From Phallusia mammillata (taxonomy: Eukaryota; Chordata; Ascidiacea; Phlebobranchia; Ascidiidae), in assembly GCA_003260075.1 (NCBI GenBank), contig QLIY01000037.1, forward strand, positions 268,329 to 332,328: a DNA stretch of 64,000 nt, read 5' to 3'. Position numbers and translations under genes: made by a program. The number at the start of each line of letters is the position of its first letter. Within the stretch, counting starts at the first letter, position 1. Positions 59,201 through 64,000 of this stretch are shown here, piece after piece. The notes under the pieces are model-generated. The model ran no database searches. It was not told the DNA's origin and was given only the letters and a program-made list of their open reading frames with translations.

Positions 59201-60087
59201 TTGAGCCGACAAAAAGGCCAACGCTTTCTTTTTACTTTCAGGGTCAGGCTCGCAGAAGCAAAAGTCACGTTCCAGTTGCCATGACAATTGCCGTTACTCT
59301 TGGAATGGTTTGGTTTCTGGCATATTTTATGATGATCTCCGACAATCCAATTTTCCTGACAGTTCTGACCTGGGTGTTTTCCATTGCATCTACTGCTCAG
59401 GTAACATTGAGGAGTAATTTTCCACAGAAAAATCAGAATTTTTAAGATAAAACCCATCACAGCACTTTTATTTCCACAATAATCATGATATTTAATTCGC
59501 AAGTAGAGCTATTAACACCATACCTCCCTGGAGACCCATATTTAGCTAATTTTCGATAGGTGGCGTAAATAGCTAAATTGTTTATTTAGCGGCTAAAGAG
59601 GTGTTGGGAAACATTTGAAAATTTTACATTAGTAAGTAAGTTCTTTTGCTAGTTTTATTGAATTTTAAATGCTAATATCTTACACCGACCCTAACCGTGA
59701 GCATTTTCACGTTTTAAATGTGAAAAGTGCTCTTTGCGCTACCTATCGAAAATTAGCTAAATGTGGGTCTCACGTGAGATATGGTGTGAGCAGATTTTCC
59801 GATTTAGCATTACCACACACTTTACTGCTTCATGATATACATTGCTTAAGGGTATAAAATTGAAAAACAATTTTTTGTATTAAACTTTTGCTTTCGGACC
59901 TCAGGGTGCCCTGATCTTTCTCCTTACTTGCGTGCGCAAGGGCGACGTCCAGCGGACATGGTATCCTTATCTGCAAAAATATACTTGTTTGGGAAAACGA
60001 GCCGACGAAGATGCACCGCCGTCCACATCATCACGAATGCAACAACAAAGACGAAGTTCGCCGACAGCTGAAACCTTTGACGCGTAA
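46208..60087 (+). CDS. Adhesion G-protein-coupled receptor, CUB/EGF type, 5' partial
   Basis: Cell-surface receptor; about 1156 residues visible. Exons: 46208-46372, 49736-49903, 50372-50494, 50854-51099, 51388-51522, 51698-51883, 52100-52231, 53481-53678, 53970-54077, 54199-54306, 54436-54569, 54886-55035, 55274-55465, 56228-56431, 56509-56625, 56690-56827, 57131-57240, 57386-57593, 58175-58316, 58665-58831, 59242-59400, 59905-60087. Order: split CUB-like domain (CGVITSPCYPDPYPGN), EGF (GFCFNGGNC...CQC), an FN3-like or mucin-adjacent segment, a Thr-rich linker, an ARKRRQ furin-like site, a second Cys-rich EGF-like exon, GAIN helices, GPS (CKCNHLTNFA; cleavage expected between Leu and Thr), then seven membrane segments and a short tail. 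Most extracellular exons are phase 1-1, typical of shuffled modules. The 7TM region looks most like the ADGRG group, but the subfamily is uncertain. Joining the CUB exons across the 3.4-kb first intron rests on phase only. Confidence 0.88.
46692..46908. mobile_element. Nested hAT-type MITE 1 (217 bp)
   Basis: Ends CAGGGGTTCTTAACC and GGTTAAGAACCACTG; perfect 8-bp duplication TATTAAGC (46684-46691, 46909-46916). Holds an internal tandem duplication of GGTGCGAAAATTGGTTGG. Confidence 0.93.
47001..47239. mobile_element. Nested hAT-type MITE 2 (239 bp)
   Basis: Ends CAGGGGTCGGCAACC and GGTTGCCGACCACTG; perfect 8-bp duplication GTCAAACG (46993-47000, 47240-47247). Contains a 70-base C run (47134-47203) whose length is probably unreliable. 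Confidence 0.93.
47472..47629. repeat. Foldback repeat with Penelope/hammerhead-like loop
   Basis: Arms 47472-47533 and 47569-47629 are near-perfect inverted copies (AAGTTTATAGAGCTCTTCT ... AGAAGAGCTCTATAAACTT). The right part contains CTGATAA (47553-47559), a self-pairing GTCCTATATAGGAC and GTCGAAA (47583-47589). This is a hammerhead-like core with G8 changed to A, so probably inactive. Confidence 0.6.
48497..48897 (+). repeat. Dispersed GGGTCCC repeat, copy 2
   Basis: Inverted match to 27330-27809. It runs on into the tandem repeats at 49075. The base at 48678 is ambiguous. Confidence 0.8.
49075..49625 (+). repeat. Three imperfect tandem units of 150-200 bp
   Basis: Units start near 49075, 49284 and 49452, sharing AACAAAGTGGG.TGCACATCTACATA, GTGTAAATTTCATCCAAATC, GGTGGAAAAATGAGTCGGAC and GGGGCTAGCGGGGTAA. 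The third unit has a further 40-bp internal duplication. It is an extension of the 48497 repeat in the GPCR first intron. Confidence 0.8.
49671..49691. repeat. Perfect 9-bp-stem hairpin at repeat end
   Basis: GTCCCCTTC / GAAGGGGAC with a 3-base loop, directly after the tandem repeats and an A-rich tract, 45 bases before the next GPCR exon. It may mark the repeat's terminus. Confidence 0.7.
50160..50230 (-). repeat. Repeat with hammerhead-like core, copy 2
   Basis: Aligned with 21780-21850 (GACGTAAAA..CGA.ATGATTT and AAACGTTTCGGCAAATG shared). The minus strand reads CTTATGATGAC...TTGCCGAAACG (50223-50194), so the CTGATGA box is changed to TTATGA. Confidence 0.45.
52797..53078 (-). CDS. Possible nested small secreted protein ORF
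   Basis: 93-codon ATG-to-stop frame on the opposite strand of a GPCR intron. The N-terminus MCSMLCLLLLPLLSM looks like a signal peptide, followed by a basic region with five Cys (FCVEKCGARCN, DRCLLRHG, VMRCNAV). The segment is GC-richer than its surroundings and other frames are also open, which weakens the coding case. I recognise no family. It may be part of an unknown repeat. Confidence 0.25.
   Translation of the reverse strand: MCSMLCLLLLPLLSMWAITRDSGKVFCVEKCGARCNMINPLVKLSLAGRPYRVYNAFHVWKSHYSEDRCLLRHGIRAFGSMVLRELVMRCNAV
54780..54840 (+). repeat. Dead duplicate of a GPCR exon start
   Basis: GTTGTTGTCAGACACCAATC...GGCATCGACTCAATTGAA copies the acceptor and first codons of the exon at 54886 (GTTGTTGACAGACGGATC...GGAATCGACCCAATTGAA), 90 bp upstream. 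The copy reads TNLNGIDSIETK and then soon meets a stop, with no donor. Confidence 0.75.
55815..56032. mobile_element. hAT-type MITE (218 bp)
   Basis: Ends CAGTGGTTCTCAAACT and AGTTTGAGAACCACTG, perfect 8-bp duplication CCTTACAC (55807-55814, 56033-56040). Located in a GPCR GAIN-domain intron. Confidence 0.93.
57610..57870 (+). repeat. tRNA-like SINE interrupted by a hAT-type fragment
   Basis: A box TGGCAGAATGG (57618-57628) followed by ACCCATACA, shared with the candidate at 20380. A near-consensus B box (AGTTCGAACTCC, 57846-57857) lies over 200 bp downstream. Between them, from about 57665, GGTGTTCAAAGTGCGGCCCG looks like a hAT-type left end. Right end not found. Confidence 0.4.
59531..59771. 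mobile_element. Foldback MITE with long inverted ends (241 bp)
   Basis: Inverted arms of about 40 bp (GAGACCCATATTTAGCTAAT at left, ATTAGCTAAATGTGGGTCTC at right) plus an internal hairpin near 59700 (GAGCATTTTCAC / GTGAAAAGTGCTC). No clear target duplication. It lies in the intron between the sixth and seventh membrane segments of the GPCR. Confidence 0.75.
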
Positions 60088-62832
60088 CCTCACCCAAATT
60101 GGCCGGGATTCAAGGACATCAACAAAAACATTTATTAAATGGAAAATGACAATGAGAAACGTAGCAAATGTGGCCTTGTGAGTGAAATCTTCTTGTGAAT
60201 ACCAATGTTAAAAAGACTCAAAATGTTGAAGCTTTTCAGTTCATATTACGCATTGGGCAGAGGTAAATGTTTGTCTGAACCGTACTTGTTACACTGACGC
60301 AAAGACTTGCACGGATATGGCAACACAAGTGCCAAAACCAGTTCTGTTTTAACGTAGTCAAAACAAATTGAAGAGCACGTATTACTATGATTTTGCACAA
60401 CTATTGTTTTAATTGTCTGCTCGAGGAAAAAAACATAAGATCGGTCTGGCTTTTAAAAGATTTTAAACGCCCTTTAAGATAATTGGTGGTTCAGGTTGTC
60501 CTGTATTTTGTTTCATCATTCTCCTTTATGTGTTTGGAAAGTGTTACGTACATGCAGATCTGGTAAGTTTTTGTCAACGTCGTTAAGGTCCCTCTANACT
60601 CCATCACAATCAACAGAGGAAAGGCATTTATTCGTGAACAACAACACAGTCATTGATACTTTTAGTAATGTCTGTGACGTAACAATCAAATTTCTGATTT
60701 TCTGCGTCTTGTAGAACTAGGTGATATTAATCTTACATGTTGTTGTGGAAAAAAATTGGATTAAATTAACTTTTAATGGTTAATTCAAGGCCGGATTCGA
60801 CCCGCTGGCCCGAGTTTGGTGACCCCCGACTCACATAATTTCCCTCTGAAAACATTAAATTTCCCACTGGTGGGAAATTTCCCAGCGGTTAAGAACCAGT
60901 GGAGTACACATGGAACAACAAACCCAACTTCAAATTACCCACTTGAAATCCTCAAATTCCCCACTAGTGGGTAATTACCCACCGGTTAAGAACCACTGCT
61001 CTAACATAGCCAACATCACACACGAAAGTTGCGACTTTAGATTTAAATCACCTACACGTCCACTCTCTTTACAGCGTCGAAATAAATTATTTAGTGACAC
61101 CCAATTGAAGCATTAGTAATGGATCTTCAATTTGTGACGGCTGTTCACGTTACCTTACCTGATGCAGACAAAAAGGGTTCAGTTTGAATGTTAAGTTTCA
61201 TGCCATTTCAAAAATTGGTTGTCAATTTATCTGCGTAGGATGCAGGGACTTTTCTCATTCTGGCAAAAAATGACAGCATAATTACAATTCTTGTTTTATT
61301 ACTTATAAATGGCGCAACTTGTTATTACCGTTGGTCAAATACTGTAAAATCATTGTAGTCTTTGTCCAGTATCCATGAAATTGGAACCAATCTCTCTGTG
61401 TTCAATGCTATGGAGTAGGTAGAAGATTATTTCAGCAGATCATTTTCCCAGACAAGTTTAATTTTAGGTGATTTAAAGTTTTCCAATGATTAATTATTCA
61501 TGTACCTATACCTAAATTCACCTACAAAAGCAAATCAGTAGTAATATGTTGGAGGTTATAGACGGAAATATATATTTTTTAACATGAACATTAGTAACAA
61601 CAAGTCACCAGCGCATAAAACAACTACATGCTTCGATTTGCGCAAAGGAAAGGCACAAGTTTATGCATCGCACTAGGCAAAAAACAGAACTTTCACACCT
61701 GATCAAAATGGATGCAATAGGCCGTACCTGAAAGCAGTGTAAAACGGGGGTTGGTGATAAGATAGACCAAAATATATGTAGTGGCTTTAAACCGTTAAGG
61801 GACTCAAAGTTGAAAAAAAGCTTGAACGGCGATTTAACGGGGGAAAGCAATTTCAAACAGTTTACTCCATTAGGTTATGTTTTCGTAAAACTCAGTTTTG
61901 TACAAAAAAAAATTTCTGGAAAATTAAAAAAAAATTTCTGCCGTAACAAATACAAAATACGAGTAACGTCTTGATCGATAGTAGTGTAAATAAAAAAATG
62001 AAACTTTCATAGCATAAAAACAAACGTTTTACGTAGGTTAAGTGAAGCAAACAACTGGATAGGTATATTTCGGAGTAAGGTCGGATGGCTTTAACGTTCT
62101 TTTTCGGCAACGCACTTTTATGTCCATGGCTCTAAGATGTGAATCATGTCGATGCCTTTCTATTTTGATTCATTACTTTTTAACAAGGTGACACAACACT
62201 GATTTATAAGACTCAACGGACATAAAGACAAATCATCATTTTTATCGCATGAAACAACTCATTTTATGTCATGTAACATGATATAAGGTTAAAAATTAAT
62301 ATTCTAAATACATTTACTTTTTATATTCACACAGAATACACTACTGTAATTATTAGGTATTGAGTTGAAAATGCAAAAACGTTTTGATCAAAACACATCA
62401 GAACACAAAAAAGCAGATTTGAGGTGTATAAACAGTGACACGCATTACATTAGTGCAGATATTTTGTAAGTATCTAATTGTACACAATAACAAAGCACAA
62501 AATAGTGTTTAAGTATATGGTAAAACCATTAGAAGCTACAGCAGAAAGCTAACAAAAATATGAAGTCTTTCAAGTAACACAAAACACACTAACGAGACTA
62601 ACATTACTTTAATAAAAAGAAGAAAGAAAAAGAGCTGAGGGATTTTTGGTGTGGCTGTTTTAAACACCTAGTAATAATATGAACATGATTAGCCAGGATC
62701 TTACCCATTTACACCTCTCCAAAATTATACCACCTATCAAGTGCAATCGACAATATACAATTGCATTGGTCACGTTTCAAAAATGCATTGGTTTAAGCTA
62801 AATTAACGAGAGCGAAGTATCAATTTTGGAGC
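60088..62832. other. Intergenic: GPCR 3' side to terminal gene
   Basis: GPCR 3' UTR and intergenic DNA with the hAT-type end repeats at 60787-61000. Ambiguous base at 60597. No gene is supported; 61002-62832 is AT-rich and I see nothing definite in it. Confidence 0.55.
60787..61000. repeat. Tandem hAT-type right ends
   Basis: TTTCCCACTGGTGGGAAATT...GGTTAAGAACCAGTGG near 60862-60902 is repeated as CCCCACTAGTGGGTAATTAC...GGTTAAGAACCACTG at 60957-60998. Upstream, GACCCGCTGGCCCGAGTTTG resembles another hAT-type terminus. No complete element or target duplication found. Confidence 0.5.
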
Positions 62833-62969
62833 TTATTTGTTGTAGGTAAAAGCGCTCTGACTCCAGTCGTAATAGTTGTACTGTGGGGCGAATGTGGTGG
62901 CTGTGCCTTCGTATGTTGCTTTGGTTTCTATGTTGACAGCAGTCGCAGCAGAGTAAGAAGGTGGAGGGG
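62833..62969 (-). CDS. Last coding exon of a gene running off the window
   Basis: Minus-strand exon after a strong acceptor (CTTTTATTTCCTTGTAG). It encodes a 45-residue C-terminus starting PPPSYSAATAV and ending QSAFTYNK, then TAA. The PPPSY stretch is a PPxY motif, a ligand for WW domains such as those of NEDD4-type ubiquitin ligases. Tyr-rich residues (APQYNYYDW) follow. Too short to name; other exons would lie upstream on the minus strand, beyond position 63000 or outside the window. Confidence 0.6.
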
Positions 62970-64000
62970 CTACAAGGAAATAAAAGTTGTTGAAAGAAAT
63001 TACATTTCGGCCTACACACTTGAAGCACACATTTCGGCCTACACACTAATGCTGTACGATATGGGCTAAAACTAGAATAGTGGTTTTCCTATATATTGCC
63101 GGGTTATATATATTACATCATATTTAATGATGTACCACATATACCATTTGCTATATTTATAATGGATATATATTTGGCACCCACATTTCATTGGGTCCCT
63201 ATGTTTTTCCTGGCACTTTATAACATAACTTAATGTTTCTGCAAGCATAATCTAATGGGTCCCCACACATATACATATGCGATTTGGTAACAGTAAAAAT
63301 ACGGCACAATCATTGTTAGATATTTACCAATTTACTATACACATCATTTGATCTACACATATGATTGTTTTTGCAAGCAAAAACGAATGGGTCCCCACAC
63401 GCGCGTTTGTGCGGATTTATGGTAAACAAACATCCTGGTTATTTTTAGATTCTTAAGGACAAACTTAACCAACTTTAGCCTTAACCCAAAAAGTTTGTCC
63501 GTATTGTTTTTGCATCATTATTGTCATATAACTACAAAAAAACACAAATATGACAGAAGGCAGCATGTAAAACATATTTTTACTATTACTGAGCCGATTG
63601 CACTGATTTTTTTACCACCCAACAAGGAGCACCCTATCCACAGCTGTTAAAAATTTCAGCAGGTTAAGTCTTGTATTTCTGACCTCATTAACATGTGAAC
63701 AAACAAACAATTATTTGGGGGTAAAGGGGTGAAAATGGATATATACAACTTCAAGTTTCAAAATAGTTTAAAATACGCTGCAATGTACCAATCAAAAAGT
63801 ATGAAACTCCAGAATCATCTGCTTTAGCAAGTATAGTCGTTTTAAAATTTCACGTTTTGGGGGCCTGTGGGTGAACCGAGGGGTCAAACGGGGTCAAAAT
63901 TCACATGGACCATCTTTTGACCAATATCTATAATAAGTGTAAATTTGAAAAAGTTTGAACCATTCTTTCTTGACCAAAACGTGGGAACAAATCTGCGTTA
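62970..64000. repeat. Intron or intergenic DNA with GGGTCCC-family repeat
   Basis: AATGGGTCCCCACAC recurs at about 63255 and 63387, as in the repeats at 27650 and 48648. The 63590-64000 part (CACTGATTTTTTTACCACCC, AATTTCAGCAGG) has the same style as the 49-kb repeat. No gene is supported. Confidence 0.5.

Overview
This window is animal nuclear DNA: AT-rich, intron-dense, with GT-AG splice sites, U2-type pyrimidine tracts and AATAAA signals. Protein sequences, gene compactness and repeat style fit an invertebrate deuterostome. My best guess is an ascidian tunicate (Ciona-like), but this is inference. I rebuilt exon chains by checking that reading phases agree across each splice junction. Exon coordinates are given in the entries.

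Layout. (1) 139-3983 (+): 3' part of a secreted CUB-CUB-trypsin serine protease with a complete catalytic triad. (2) 5709-20090 (+): a metabolic cluster of sorbitol dehydrogenase copy A, a threonine synthase-like 2 gene, then sorbitol dehydrogenase copy B. The two dehydrogenases have the same eight-exon structure with nearly identical exon lengths, so they are duplicates with an unrelated gene between them. (3) 23364-33592 (+): a 17-exon gene for a roughly 1210-residue protein with a Ser/Arg-rich front and a long coiled-coil tail; I cannot name its family. (4) 35097-42216 (-): a complete 10-exon alkaline phosphatase. One intron holds a 195-bp tandem satellite, and another holds the collapsed remains of a tandem duplication of the gene's own 5' half. 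(5) 43960-44690 (-): a collapsed BEL/Pao LTR retrotransposon. (6) 46208-60087 (+): an adhesion GPCR with CUB, EGF, Thr-rich, EGF, GAIN/GPS and 7TM parts. (7) 62833-62969 (-): last coding exon of a gene that continues beyond the window.

The most striking feature is the density of short non-autonomous DNA transposons. Eleven have ends defined by 8-bp target duplications (eight perfect, three with one mismatch). They include a 0.97-kb hAT-type element in the GPCR gene carrying two other hAT-type insertions, and two copies of a family whose termini are the palindrome TAGGCCTA. Other repeats are a pogo-like MITE, a 241-bp foldback MITE, two tRNA-like SINE candidates, a tandemly built dispersed repeat, and short repeats with a hammerhead-ribozyme-like CTGATGA...GAAAC core.

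Functionally the genes are a mixed neighbourhood (secreted protease, polyol and amino-acid metabolism, cytoskeletal-type coiled coil, membrane phosphatase, adhesion receptor). Apart from the SORD duplication I see no evidence that they form one pathway. I found no CRISPR, operon-like prokaryotic system or intact autonomous transposon.
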